Shown here piece after piece: positions 8,980 to 17,247 of a stretch of DNA of 37,399 nucleotides (the first letter of the stretch is position 1; each line of letters opens with the position of its first letter). Source of the stretch: Chlamydiota bacterium (GTDB lineage Bacteria; Chlamydiota; Chlamydiia; Chlamydiales; Rhabdochlamydiaceae); NCBI GenBank assembly GCA_013288005.1, contig JABDCS010000019.1:1-37399 (forward strand), written 5' to 3'. The notes under the pieces are model-generated. The model saw nothing but the letters and a program-made list of their open reading frames with translations, had not been told where the DNA came from and did not search any database. The position numbers and the translations under genes were made by a program.

Positions 8980-9311
8980 ATGAGATTATTCATAGAGCTT
9001 CCCCCGATCAGATGGAAGTGTAAATGAAAAACCGTTTGCCCCGCTCCAGCACCATTATTTGTGAGTAGGCGATAACCCTCTGTAATCGCAAATTCTTTAG
9101 CCAAGGTTTGTGCAACAGCAGCAATTTCACCTAGGAGATGATAATCCTCTTTCATCAAGGATTGAAAATTAGGGATCTCTTTTTTTGGGACAATCAAAAT
9201 ATGAACAGGTGCAACAGGATGGATATCTTTAAAAGCGATAACATGATCGTTCTCGAAAACTTTATCACAAGGCAAATCACCTGCAATAATTTTACCAAAA
9301 ATCGTTGTCAT
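8976..9311 (-). CDS. HIT-family nucleotide hydrolase
   Basis: A 111-residue histidine-triad protein of typical length. The C-terminal HLHFHLIGG matches the H-x-H-x-H-x-x triad, and the N-terminal TIFGKIIAGDLPCDKVFEND and DIHPVAPVHILIVPKKEI are family landmarks (Hint/PKCI branch). Such proteins hydrolyse adenosine phosphoramidates or similar nucleotide conjugates. It lies 19 bases after the MYG1 gene and overlaps the HEAT gene start by 4 bases. Confidence 0.93.
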   Translation of the reverse strand: MTTIFGKIIAGDLPCDKVFENDHVIAFKDIHPVAPVHILIVPKKEIPNFQSLMKEDYHLLGEIAAVAQTLAKEFAITEGYRLLTNNGAGAGQTVFHLHFHLIGGSSMNNLI

Positions 9312-9330
9312 TTTTTCACCCCAATTTCTA

Positions 9331-10206
9331 TTAAGGACATCCTCTTAGCGCTAACACCTTCTCTAAAGCTTTCAATGCGTCTTCTTTAGTCTCCCAGACC
9401 GAAATAAAGCGCCCTTTGTGGCAAAAGATGGCCCCTTGGATACCCGTGGCTTTCTTTAATTCTTCTTCTAATAAGCCTGCCCAGGCAGCAGGAAGCGGCA
9501 AACGTACAGCCATCTTGTGTTCATTATCTGGGGGAATACCCCGCAATTTCCAATGGACTCCTGCAGGCATAACCACAAAAAGAGCGGGATGTTTTTCGCC
9601 TCCCAAATCGAAGAAACTATCCATCCAGGGTAATGTTTCATCAAAAAGGAGTGCCTCAGAATTACTCTGCATACTAACAGCCACTTTTGCTCGACAGCCT
9701 TGTATGTAATGAAATCTCTCCAACAACCGCGTAACATGCCCTAAAACAAACGTTAGAGCTTCTTCAAAAGCTTTTCTTTGCTCTGTTTCACTAACATCAT
9801 ATTGCGTGGGCACAAAATTCGAGACGACCTGCGAAAAGGAGCAATGACCCACTTGAGGAAAATTCCTCCCATTATCGATATCATCGACTCCTATAATGAG
9901 TCCGTTATTCAAATACCTATAGGTGGGATCGTCAATGAGTCCCCGATCTAAAAGATAACTCAGGATCATTCCAGCACTACTGAACTTACCTTGATAATCG
10001 GATTGATGGTGATCGAAACGTTTCGTTGTAGGATCATATACACCGCCTACATCACATACGTATTCGCACTGATTCAACTCTGCACTATCACGCGTGCGTA
10101 CGACTTTATCACGATCAATCTGCCCAAATACTATGAGAAGCGCACAAGCTGTCACGTCATCAGCGTGAAAAGTTCCGTCGTGGGTCCCCAAACTGCGCGG
10201 AATCAT
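9331..10206 (-). CDS. MYG1-family (UPF0160) protein, DHH-like phosphoesterase
   Basis: A 291-residue protein of the MYG1 family. Eukaryotic members are reported 3'-5' RNA exonucleases of nucleus and mitochondria; the bacterial role is unclear. The N-terminal THDGTFHADDV (metal-binding His/Asp) and DVGGVYDPTTKRFDHHQ motifs are diagnostic. The C-terminal part has LRGIPP and a Trp-rich end (ISVWETKEDAL). The frame also has a TTG at 10263, but family alignment begins at MIPRSLGTHDG, so I use ATG 10206. It is the first gene of an apparent operon MYG1-HIT-HEAT-M24, divergent from the LOG-domain gene. Confidence 0.9.
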   Translation of the reverse strand: MIPRSLGTHDGTFHADDVTACALLIVFGQIDRDKVVRTRDSAELNQCEYVCDVGGVYDPTTKRFDHHQSDYQGKFSSAGMILSYLLDRGLIDDPTYRYLNNGLIIGVDDIDNGRNFPQVGHCSFSQVVSNFVPTQYDVSETEQRKAFEEALTFVLGHVTRLLERFHYIQGCRAKVAVSMQSNSEALLFDETLPWMDSFFDLGGEKHPALFVVMPAGVHWKLRGIPPDNEHKMAVRLPLPAAWAGLLEEELKKATGIQGAIFCHKGRFISVWETKEDALKALEKVLALRGCP

Positions 10207-10360
10207 GCTCGTATCCAAAAGTCTAAAATGTACTATTTTATTCCTATTTAATGATGTGCACAAGTATTTCTTGGAATAGGATTTAAGCGGCAGATAGTTT
10301 ATTCTTCTTCAACATGGGAGAAGATAAACCTAGGCTCGGCGATTTAAAGGATTATTTTTG

Positions 10361-12478
10361 ATGCATCGCGCTTTCTTTACCCGTCATTATGACCTCATTT
10401 CTCCAGATGGAATGATCGAAGAGATCTCTAGATTGGATGAATCGACAGCAGAAGCTATCGTTACGATAGAAAATATTTCTCCCTCTTTTATGGGGTACCA
10501 AATCCCCCAGCAATTCATCATGTTCAATATCAAGAGCACCTTAGCTCAATTAGGACTTGAGGGACAAGGGCTTGATTATCAGCTGGAACCTAAAACATTT
10601 TCCGCGCGTGTCAAGGTTCGCCTGCGTGCGATTGGCCCTTTAGCTGTCCAATTACTTCAGCTTTTAGAATCAGGTGCCTATATCGGTAAGCTTTTTGCTG
10701 CTGATGAGCGAAGACGCGTTCGCGATCCCGATTATCTTACGCGAATGTTCGGAAGAGCGGATCGAGAAGGACGTCCTCTTCTATCACTTGGAGGTTTACA
10801 AGGGGGTTCCGATCTTGTCCTTGAAAAAGTTGAAGGTAGAGCGATTGCTTATCTCTCTTTGCTTAACGGTTGTCTCACCTATGATCCCGCCATTAAAGGC
10901 TTCATTCCTTCTCTTGCCAATGCCCTTAAATCCCCTGCAATCTATACACGGGAATGGCTTAAAATTCATCAACGATGGCAAGAGGATACCGCTAGAGTTG
11001 TTTCTGAAAACGATATTCTTCTCGTTAAAACCCTCCCCCTGCATATCCGCACAGTTTTTGGAAGAGTTGTACAGGAGTTACTCCCTGAAGGGATTCAACA
11101 TACTAGCGCTTCCGTTCTTCAGCCCGACACTTATGCTTCTGGGGATGTATACGAAGTTTTTGGCTCTTCAGAAAAACAGATCAATGATATCCCCCTCGAG
11201 TTCTATACCCTCGAACCTTATCGCGAATATGTATTCTTTGCCGATAGAGATCAATTGCAAGAATCTTTAGAAGATCCAGAAATCCTTTTTAAAGCCTTTG
11301 ATATTGCTCCTGCGCCACGCCACCATCTTTGCGCTACTTATATCGTCAAAGGGGAACAACTAAAAAACTTAAGCCCTTTGGATTGGGTATCGACAAATCC
11401 CCGCTACAATGATTTCCCTGGCCTCATTCACCCCGGGCGCCAAGCCCTCATGGTTGAGCGCTATATTTCCGAGCAGCCTTCCTATCCTTTCCTTAAAGCG
11501 ATTGAAGAGGGCACGATCACCTCTCAGGGCATTCTCTTGCTACGCCATTGCCCCTCCCCTCTGATGAAACGGATGCTACTGGGGGATCAGATCCAGCGCT
11601 GCTTGAAGGGAATCTATTTTGAATTTCCTTCTCTTAGTTTCGGCGATTACTTTTCGCATGAAGATCGCTCTTTACTTCATGATCTGGCCAAATTTGCTGT
11701 TCCTATTTACTGGTGTGATCGCGCTTCTAGAAAGATTCTGCAATACGTGCCTAAACCCGACAAGGATTCGGGGATGTTTGTTCCACTTGATCAAGTAGAA
11801 ACTTTTATCCGCGCTACGAGCTTTGGTATCTATGGATCGAATTTAATGGAGGGAGAATTTGAATACGAATTGGCTGAATTATTGAAGGGTGTGCTGGCGA
11901 TGCGAAGTGAATTTGACCATCCACTTTTCCATAAGGATATTCCATTAGCGCTCATCACTGGTGGAGGTCCTGGCGCTATGGAAGTCGGGAATCGAGTCGC
12001 CAAGAACTTAGGCATCCTCTCTTGCGCTAACATTGTCGATTTCCGCGCAAAGCCCGACAGTATTGTCAACGAACAAAAACAAAATCCCTATGTCGATGCC
12101 AAAATGACATTCCGTCTTGATCGTCTTGTAGAACGTCAAGCCGAATTTAATCTCGACTTTCCTATCTTCCTCGAAGGAGGGATTGGTACAGATTTCGAAT
12201 ATGCCCTTGAAGAGCTGCGCCGCAAAGTAGGCTCTGTGCAACCTACTCCTGTACTTCTTCTCGGTTCTCGCGAATATTGGCAGAGTAAGATTTCTTCTCG
12301 CTTCCAAGTGAACTTAAAAACAGGGACAATCCGAGGGTCAGAGTGGGTGAGCAACTGTTTCTATTGTATTCAAAAAGCCTCTCAAGGAATTAATGTATAT
12401 CGACGCTTTTTTAGCGAAACTCTGCCTATCGGTAAAAATGGACCCATCTTCGAAGATGGCTTCGTCGCCACAGAGTAA
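10361..12478 (+). CDS. Large protein with C-terminal LOG-like Rossmann domain
   Basis: A 705-residue protein. Residues about 530-650 contain LITGGGPGAMEVGNRVA and LEGGIGTDFEYALEELRR, which match the GGGxGxM and PGGxGTxxE motifs of the LOG / 'lysine decarboxylase-like' nucleotide-phosphoribohydrolase family, although the usual Pro before GGIGT is Glu. The first 500 residues are not recognisable; they include repeated LEP/DY-type segments but no signal peptide or membrane helix. Likely a cytosolic nucleotide-binding protein; activity is not proven. Start: ATG 10361 with AAAGGA upstream is preferred over the TTG directly before it. It is divergent from MYG1 with about 150 bases between. Confidence 0.75.
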   Translation: MHRAFFTRHYDLISPDGMIEEISRLDESTAEAIVTIENISPSFMGYQIPQQFIMFNIKSTLAQLGLEGQGLDYQLEPKTFSARVKVRLRAIGPLAVQLLQLLESGAYIGKLFAADERRRVRDPDYLTRMFGRADREGRPLLSLGGLQGGSDLVLEKVEGRAIAYLSLLNGCLTYDPAIKGFIPSLANALKSPAIYTREWLKIHQRWQEDTARVVSENDILLVKTLPLHIRTVFGRVVQELLPEGIQHTSASVLQPDTYASGDVYEVFGSSEKQINDIPLEFYTLEPYREYVFFADRDQLQESLEDPEILFKAFDIAPAPRHHLCATYIVKGEQLKNLSPLDWVSTNPRYNDFPGLIHPGRQALMVERYISEQPSYPFLKAIEEGTITSQGILLLRHCPSPLMKRMLLGDQIQRCLKGIYFEFPSLSFGDYFSHEDRSLLHDLAKFAVPIYWCDRASRKILQYVPKPDKDSGMFVPLDQVETFIRATSFGIYGSNLMEGEFEYELAELLKGVLAMRSEFDHPLFHKDIPLALITGGGPGAMEVGNRVAKNLGILSCANIVDFRAKPDSIVNEQKQNPYVDAKMTFRLDRLVERQAEFNLDFPIFLEGGIGTDFEYALEELRRKVGSVQPTPVLLLGSREYWQSKISSRFQVNLKTGTIRGSEWVSNCFYCIQKASQGINVYRRFFSETLPIGKNGPIFEDGFVATE

Positions 12479-12505
12479 AACTAATTATTGATACTCAAGG
12501 GTAGC

Positions 12506-13039
12506 ATGTCCTGTAGTACAATCACAAATAGGCCACCATTCATGGTAGGCGAAACTTCTGTAGAAGAAGTAGAAAAATTACAAAAGCACAGGACTTCGAT
12601 CAATCAACAGATTAAAGAACATGATTGTAAGACCTTAAGACAATTGAGATCTTCTATACGTTTGACAATCCACGCTCTGGCAGTACAAATAGATCCCAAT
12701 ATTGAGGTAATAGCCCTAAACATCCGCTTCGGATACTTAATTAGAAGAGCTGATGAGATCCTAAAGGACGAGGCCGCCCCTCCATTAGGAAATTTTAAAA
12801 CGCCGGAGTTACAGACGCCTGTTCGAAGTGATTTAATTGAAAGAGTAGCTCGTGTAAGTCCTCGAATACTGGCTCTGCAAGCCCTATCCTACGCATTAGT
12901 ATTTTCATCGATTGAAAAAACGCATTCATTGGGGAGCATTCCCAAAGAGCTAATCGCTCTTATTACCTCATATCTCGAAGTCGATAACCGCAAAAAAGAG
13001 CCATCTCGCTTAGAACCTCGGTCTCTAGAATCCCCATGA
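12506..13039 (+). CDS. Hypothetical protein with an F-box-like C-terminal segment
   Basis: A 177-residue soluble protein that I do not recognise as a whole. The start is set at ATG 12506 because AAGGG lies just before it; a TTG at 12488 is in the same frame. The region 30-75 is predicted coiled/helical (VEEVEKLQKHRTSINQQIKE). Near the C-terminus IPKELIALITSYLE resembles the first helix of an F-box (LPxELxxxIxSYL), but the second half of the motif is missing. It follows the LOG-domain gene by 27 bases on the same strand and overlaps the convergent DUF1207 gene by 15 bases at its 3' end. Confidence 0.6.
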   Translation: MSCSTITNRPPFMVGETSVEEVEKLQKHRTSINQQIKEHDCKTLRQLRSSIRLTIHALAVQIDPNIEVIALNIRFGYLIRRADEILKDEAAPPLGNFKTPELQTPVRSDLIERVARVSPRILALQALSYALVFSSIEKTHSLGSIPKELIALITSYLEVDNRKKEPSRLEPRSLESP

Positions 13040-14206
13040 AAGGCCAAATTGCCCATATTGTGTGCGCTTTTTATAAAATTGCCCCTCATAGGAATAGCCG
13101 TGGTGATATTCTGCAAAGAGACGCACTTTTCTTCCGATCCCCTGCATCTTACTAAATTCATACCCGGCCATTACGAAAATGTCGGGGTTCCAATGACGGA
13201 CTTGCCAATTTTCCATATGCACAATAAAAAATGGAGATCCGAATAGTCGGCTGTAATAAAATTTACGTCCCCATGGCCGAGCTTCTGCCCCATATTTGGC
13301 ATATAACGTTCTCATGTTAAAGGACTGGTCGCTGTGTAAGATAATTCCAGGGCCTCCATAAAAACGAAATGTCTGACCGAGCTGGTAGGCGGGTATAAAC
13401 TCGAGCGCTTCGTAGCTTGGATTTTTTCTCTCATCTAGAAAATCAGGATGATCAACTAAAAATTCATCTCCCAAGTGGCCGGAGACATGGTACAACTTTA
13501 AGCGAAACGACCATCTATCTACAGCGTAAGTCAAAGGGAAAGATAACATGTAATCTGTATTCATAAGTTCACATGAACCGCCAGGGTGGTCATCGGGTAC
13601 ATGCGAAAAATTGAAAACAGCCCAAATCCCTGCTTGAACGCCAATCTGCATATCTCCATGCCAGCGGAATACATCGCACCATCTAAAAAGAGGGAAATCA
13701 TCACCAAGTGCAATAGCTACTGCACTCTTTCCCATGACTTTATCACCCCAACGATAGGCCACGTAGTACATCGGTTCTCGAGGATCCGCTACAAGGGGCT
13801 GAAATAAAACAGTCGATTGAGGAAACCATACACCATTAACATGAGGCTGTTCCGTGTATTTTTCTCGAATTGCTTTTTGTTCGTCAGTTATTTCATTTCT
13901 TGCTTGGACATTTTGTACGCCTGGGACTTCCTGAACAAAAGCTATTATACTATTGGATAGCATCTCATTTTTAGGAAGATTGGCTAGATAGACTTGATGA
14001 TCGCGGACAGTTACGACCAAATGACATTCATAATAGTGCATATCCACTAATGCTTGGATATACCCTTCCAGATAAGCATCCGTTGCATGTTCGAAATCGT
14101 CGACTGGGATATTATCCGTTCTAGTTAACAAATAGGGGTGTTTTTCCCCGGCATCGACACCTGCTGAAATCATTACCATTCCCGCAAGCCACGCTTTCCA
14201 ATGCAT
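13025..14206 (-). CDS. Outer-membrane protein: signal peptide, BON-like domain, DUF1207
   Basis: A 393-residue protein with a Sec signal peptide (MHWKAWLAGMVMISAGVDAG). A BON-like segment lies at about residues 45-110, with HLVVTVRDHQVYLANLP and VPGVQNVQ. It is followed by DUF1207, with FQPLVADPREPMYYVAYR and many alternating amphipathic strands. It ends in LSWGF, a C-terminal aromatic typical of BAM-assembled beta-barrels. BON domains bind membranes or peptidoglycan-side partners, so this probably sits in the outer membrane with a periplasmic BON part. The pairing of both domains in one chain is unusual to me. It is monocistronic, with its start facing the tRNA at 14338. Confidence 0.8.
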   Translation of the reverse strand: MHWKAWLAGMVMISAGVDAGEKHPYLLTRTDNIPVDDFEHATDAYLEGYIQALVDMHYYECHLVVTVRDHQVYLANLPKNEMLSNSIIAFVQEVPGVQNVQARNEITDEQKAIREKYTEQPHVNGVWFPQSTVLFQPLVADPREPMYYVAYRWGDKVMGKSAVAIALGDDFPLFRWCDVFRWHGDMQIGVQAGIWAVFNFSHVPDDHPGGSCELMNTDYMLSFPLTYAVDRWSFRLKLYHVSGHLGDEFLVDHPDFLDERKNPSYEALEFIPAYQLGQTFRFYGGPGIILHSDQSFNMRTLYAKYGAEARPWGRKFYYSRLFGSPFFIVHMENWQVRHWNPDIFVMAGYEFSKMQGIGRKVRLFAEYHHGYSYEGQFYKKRTQYGQFGLSWGF

Positions 14207-14337
14207 GCTCCCTACCCTTCGCTCTTGTGTGAGACTTTAAAAATTACTCTATATCCTGCTCCGGGGTTTATTCGCAAAAACTTTGCAACATTTCTATTGC
14301 AACACGATCTTCTAACCGTTATTCTTATTACCTCTTT

Positions 14338-14411
<74 letters not shown>

Positions 14412-14550
14412 TCCTTTTGAGATTTAGCTATCTTTTTGCCTTTTCTGGTGCGCAACCCAAGTTTTCCGGCTTCTTCTGTCAGTTTTAGAAGGGAATAGTT
14501 ACCAGTTGCATATAGCTCAAACAATTCTTCCCAGCTAAATTTATAAGGAG
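14412..14550 (-). pseudogene. Serine recombinase fragment
   Basis: Minus-strand translation gives an uninterrupted 46-codon stretch containing FSWEELFELYATGNYSLLKL, then TEEAGKLGLRTRKGKKIAKSQ. This matches the 'Recombinase' domain of large serine recombinases/resolvases just after the catalytic domain. The catalytic N-terminus and everything after the fragment are missing. The remnant ends exactly at the tRNA 3' end and its 5' side runs into the next gene. It looks like a scar of an integrated element. Confidence 0.75.
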
Positions 14551-14554
14551 ATAA

Positions 14555-15109
14555 ATGTCCCTTCCAAGTTCTTCATCTAGTAGTTCACCTTCTTGGTTTC
14601 ATTCAACATTTGAATCACATCATCGTATGCCAGACAGGTCAGAACAACTCCAAGCAGCAACTGCGGATATTCCTGATTGTGGTGTATGTTTAGAAAAAGT
14701 CAGTGACCCAATAGCTTTAAAATGTGGTCATATTTTTGATAGGCATTGCATTAAAGAATGTTTGGCTAATCGGCTCAAGAGCTGTCCTTATGATCGGAAA
14801 CCTCTAAAGGAAGAAGAATTCCAAGATAAACATGATATTTATGAAATTACTAAGTGCCGGATTAAAGCTGGAATTTTCTCTAGCACCGGATCTTCTCTGG
14901 TGAGCACCGATGCTAGTATTTTTTCAACAAGGGAAAAAGTGCTAGAGCGAGTAATATCTCAATATTTAAAAGATTCTGGAAAAGACGAAGTTCCTGCTGT
15001 AAGAAAAATGATTGTCAGAGGATCTTTTGAATTCGTTTCAGGAAAAACACTAGCTGATTATCATGTCTTGCCTGGTGAAGAAACCGCCATCCGGGTATTT
15101 CTAGCTTAA
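14555..15109 (+). CDS. RING/U-box-like E3 ligase with C-terminal ubiquitin-like domain
   Basis: A 184-residue protein with AAGGAG 9 bases before the ATG. The first 30 residues are Ser-rich, as in secreted chlamydial effectors. Residues 42-80 form a RING/U-box-like unit with possible zinc ligands Cys42, Cys45, Cys57, His59, Asp62 or His64, Cys65, Cys77 and Asp80; the segments CGHIFDRHCI and CPYDRKPL are typical. Residues about 120-184 resemble ubiquitin: a helix (REKVLERVISQYLKD), then KMIVRG, SGKTLADYHV and ETAIRVFL, matching ubiquitin LIFAG, DGRTLSDYNI and STLHLVL. It ends in VFLA without a diglycine, so it should not be conjugated. A role as a secreted host ubiquitin ligase is inference. 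No other intact gene is in its operon. Confidence 0.78.
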   Translation: MSLPSSSSSSSPSWFHSTFESHHRMPDRSEQLQAATADIPDCGVCLEKVSDPIALKCGHIFDRHCIKECLANRLKSCPYDRKPLKEEEFQDKHDIYEITKCRIKAGIFSSTGSSLVSTDASIFSTREKVLERVISQYLKDSGKDEVPAVRKMIVRGSFEFVSGKTLADYHVLPGEETAIRVFLA

Positions 15110-15475
15110 TTTTTTTTGACGATATAGAGAATCCATGAAGCTAATCAAATGTGTATCATGCGCCAATATTTTTTCTTCTTATTACAACTTCACAGAACTT
15201 CCAAAGGTTTGTCAAGCACGAGCGGCCAAGTTCACACCATATTGGCTGTCACGCAGAAATTGTGATCAGCCTTTTCATGGCGTGCATTGTTCCATCATCT
15301 CTGCTTGATGAGCTATGTAGTCTTTAACCTTATCCAGATACATTTTATCATCCATAAGACCATCGAGCATATCATCGCACATTTGGTAATCCGCTTTTGA
15401 ATGCTGCCTTGGTTTTTTAGAAGAGCTCTTAAGCTTTCAGCAGGAAAAAGACTTTATAACAATATAAAGGAAAAC
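15110..15475. other. Intergenic region with small Cys-rich reading frame and coding remnants
   Basis: No clear gene. On the plus strand 15135-15308 could encode 57 residues (MKLIKCVSCANIFSSYY at the start) with cysteines at 6, 9, 26, 43 and 52, which might be a tiny zinc-ribbon protein or chance; no good ribosome site precedes it. On the minus strand 15275-15402 is open with an acidic helical stretch (MCDDMLDGLMDDKMYLDKV). These two overlap, so at most one is real. I regard the region as decayed DNA. Confidence 0.3.
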
Positions 15476-15904
15476 ATGTCTTTCGAAATTAAGCAAAATA
15501 AACTCTCGGACGCAATTAAAAAGAAAATCTTTCATGGTTTTGCTCAACAGGCCATCAAAATTACGGGTATAGATGGTCTTAGCGAAGAAGCGATCTCATT
15601 TGAAATTTTTGATAAATCTGGATTTGTTGGAGCAATCGTTGTCCAATTATTCTGGGGACAACTTCATATCAAATTTCTTCTTGTGGAAGAAAAATACAGA
15701 GGTCAGGGAATCGGCCGCCAATTAATGGCCCATGCTTTGGAGTTTGGGAATACAAGAGAATGTCATTTTGCTTTTGTCGAAACGATGAGTTTTCAAGCTT
15801 TAGAGTTTTATCAGAAAATGGGCTTTAAGCAAGATTTTGTTCGTACTGGCTACGCTCAAGGAACCTCACTTTATTACCTCTCAAGAAAACTGATTAACCA
15901 ATAG
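15476..15904 (+). CDS. GNAT-family acetyltransferase
   Basis: A 142-residue protein with the GNAT acetyl-CoA motif A: LLVEEKYRGQGIGRQLMAHA (R/Q-x-x-G-x-G/A). Motif B follows with FVETMSFQALEFYQKMGF. The closest architecture is small GNAT enzymes acting on small molecules; the substrate cannot be told. The frame is open from an ATG at 15401, but AAAGGA just before ATG 15476 and family length favour MSFEIKQNK as the start. Confidence 0.85.
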   Translation: MSFEIKQNKLSDAIKKKIFHGFAQQAIKITGIDGLSEEAISFEIFDKSGFVGAIVVQLFWGQLHIKFLLVEEKYRGQGIGRQLMAHALEFGNTRECHFAFVETMSFQALEFYQKMGFKQDFVRTGYAQGTSLYYLSRKLINQ

Positions 15905-16103
15905 GTTACCTATTTTTGTTCTTCCACTGCTAATTCAGGCGTAAGAGCTTACTCAAAAGGTTTGCGATGTCAAAAAGTGTTCTACACTCCCTTCGCATCA
16001 AGCTGATAATATAACAATTGCTCCTTCTCCTCATTTTAGTCCGTTTTTTATTTCTGCTGGAGAATTAGAACATTCTGAACAATAACATACAGGAATACAT
16101 GGA

Positions 16104-16943
16104 ATGAAAGCATTAAGTCACAAGCCCGTTGTCTTAATTACTGGCGCTTCAAATGGAATTGGATTGGCTACAGCAGAACGACTTGCCAAAGAAGGTTTTA
16201 CAGTTATCGCTACTGCGCGTTCTCCGGAAAATAGTCCGAAACTCTTAACGCTTGCGAAGGAGTATCAAAATCTTCTCGTTAAAAAGCTAGACGTTACAGA
16301 TAGCGAAGAGAATATTCGATCGTTAGTCCAGTCTATCAGTAAAATTGATATATTAATCAATAACGCTGGTATGGGAATCGTGGGTGTTGCAGAATCCTTC
16401 AGTGTATCGCAAATACAAGAGATTATTGCAACCAATGTAATTGGCGTTGTTAAAGTAACAAACTCTGTATTGCCTCTTATGAGAGAGCAAAATTCAGGAG
16501 TGATTATTACAATTAGCAGTATTGTGGGACCGCTCCCCGATATGCGCCAGTGTTTTTATTCTGGAAGTAAAGCCATGGTTGAACATTATACCGCTCAATT
16601 AAAAAATGATTTAAAAGATGCGGGATATAACATTACTGTAGCCAATATTCATCCAGGACCCGTTGTCACTAACTTTGAAAGAGCGGTAACAATTGGCGAA
16701 CGCTTCAATAAAGAAGAAAATCCCTACTCGCAAATGGATGCTGATGTGAGTAAATGGCGTACATTAATGAGAAATGGACGGCCAGTTTCGGAAACAGTGG
16801 ATATGATCCTTAATGTAATTCATGCAGAGAATCCCCAGTTTTGGAACCCAACTGAATCAAGGGTTTATGAAAATTTTGCAGAAGTCTATCGAGATCCTAC
16901 AGGAGAAAGATTTGCAAAAGGCCCTCTTTTTACACAGAACTAA
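16104..16943 (+). CDS. Short-chain dehydrogenase/reductase (classical SDR)
   Basis: A 279-residue NAD(P)-dependent oxidoreductase. The cofactor motif TGASNGIG (residues about 14-21), LDVTD, NNAGMG, the catalytic serine in ISSIVG and the catalytic YSGSK pair are all in order, followed by the PGPVVTNF segment after the active site. Arg after the first strand (ATARS) suggests NADP preference. The substrate is unknown. The start at 16104 has AGGA upstream. A csaA remnant follows immediately. Confidence 0.9.
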   Translation: MKALSHKPVVLITGASNGIGLATAERLAKEGFTVIATARSPENSPKLLTLAKEYQNLLVKKLDVTDSEENIRSLVQSISKIDILINNAGMGIVGVAESFSVSQIQEIIATNVIGVVKVTNSVLPLMREQNSGVIITISSIVGPLPDMRQCFYSGSKAMVEHYTAQLKNDLKDAGYNITVANIHPGPVVTNFERAVTIGERFNKEENPYSQMDADVSKWRTLMRNGRPVSETVDMILNVIHAENPQFWNPTESRVYENFAEVYRDPTGERFAKGPLFTQN

Positions 16944-17154
16944 TGACGGGGGCTATTCCAAGAGCGCAATTTTTATGAGAGAAAAGCAAATTATTACCGT
17001 CGTTAACTTTCCTCCCCAACAAATTGGAAAGTGTATTTCAGAAGTATTAAAACTGGGGCTACAGTATCAATTTGGGAACGTAGTCCTCATCGAGCCAGCC
17101 AAAAAGCACCGAATGGAAGCAAGTTATTTTAACCCCTTTCGTCTCTCCTGCTAA
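16944..17154 (+). pseudogene. csaA: csaA remnant (tRNA-binding / export chaperone CsaA, C-terminal half)
   Basis: From about 16975 the plus strand encodes KQIITVVNFPPQQIGK, then CISEVLKLGLQYQFGNVVLIEP, followed by a short altered tail and a stop at 17154. This is the second half of the EMAPII/tRNA-binding fold of CsaA (family pattern VVNFPPRQIGxxxSEVLVLG...VVLIEPD). The N-terminal half (VDIRVG region) is absent. The upstream frame simply runs back into the SDR gene. It is a truncated, presumably inactive copy. Confidence 0.75.
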
Positions 17155-17247
17155 AGCTTCTCTGAAATTCCTACTTACCGATGGTTGAACAACGTCCGCA
17201 TATTCAAACAACATTAAAAATGCTTTCCAACGACCTTTTGGAGGAAG

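Noticed and set aside
9416..9737. Frames on both strands inside the MYG1 gene
   Set aside because: Alternative frames within a clearly assigned gene.
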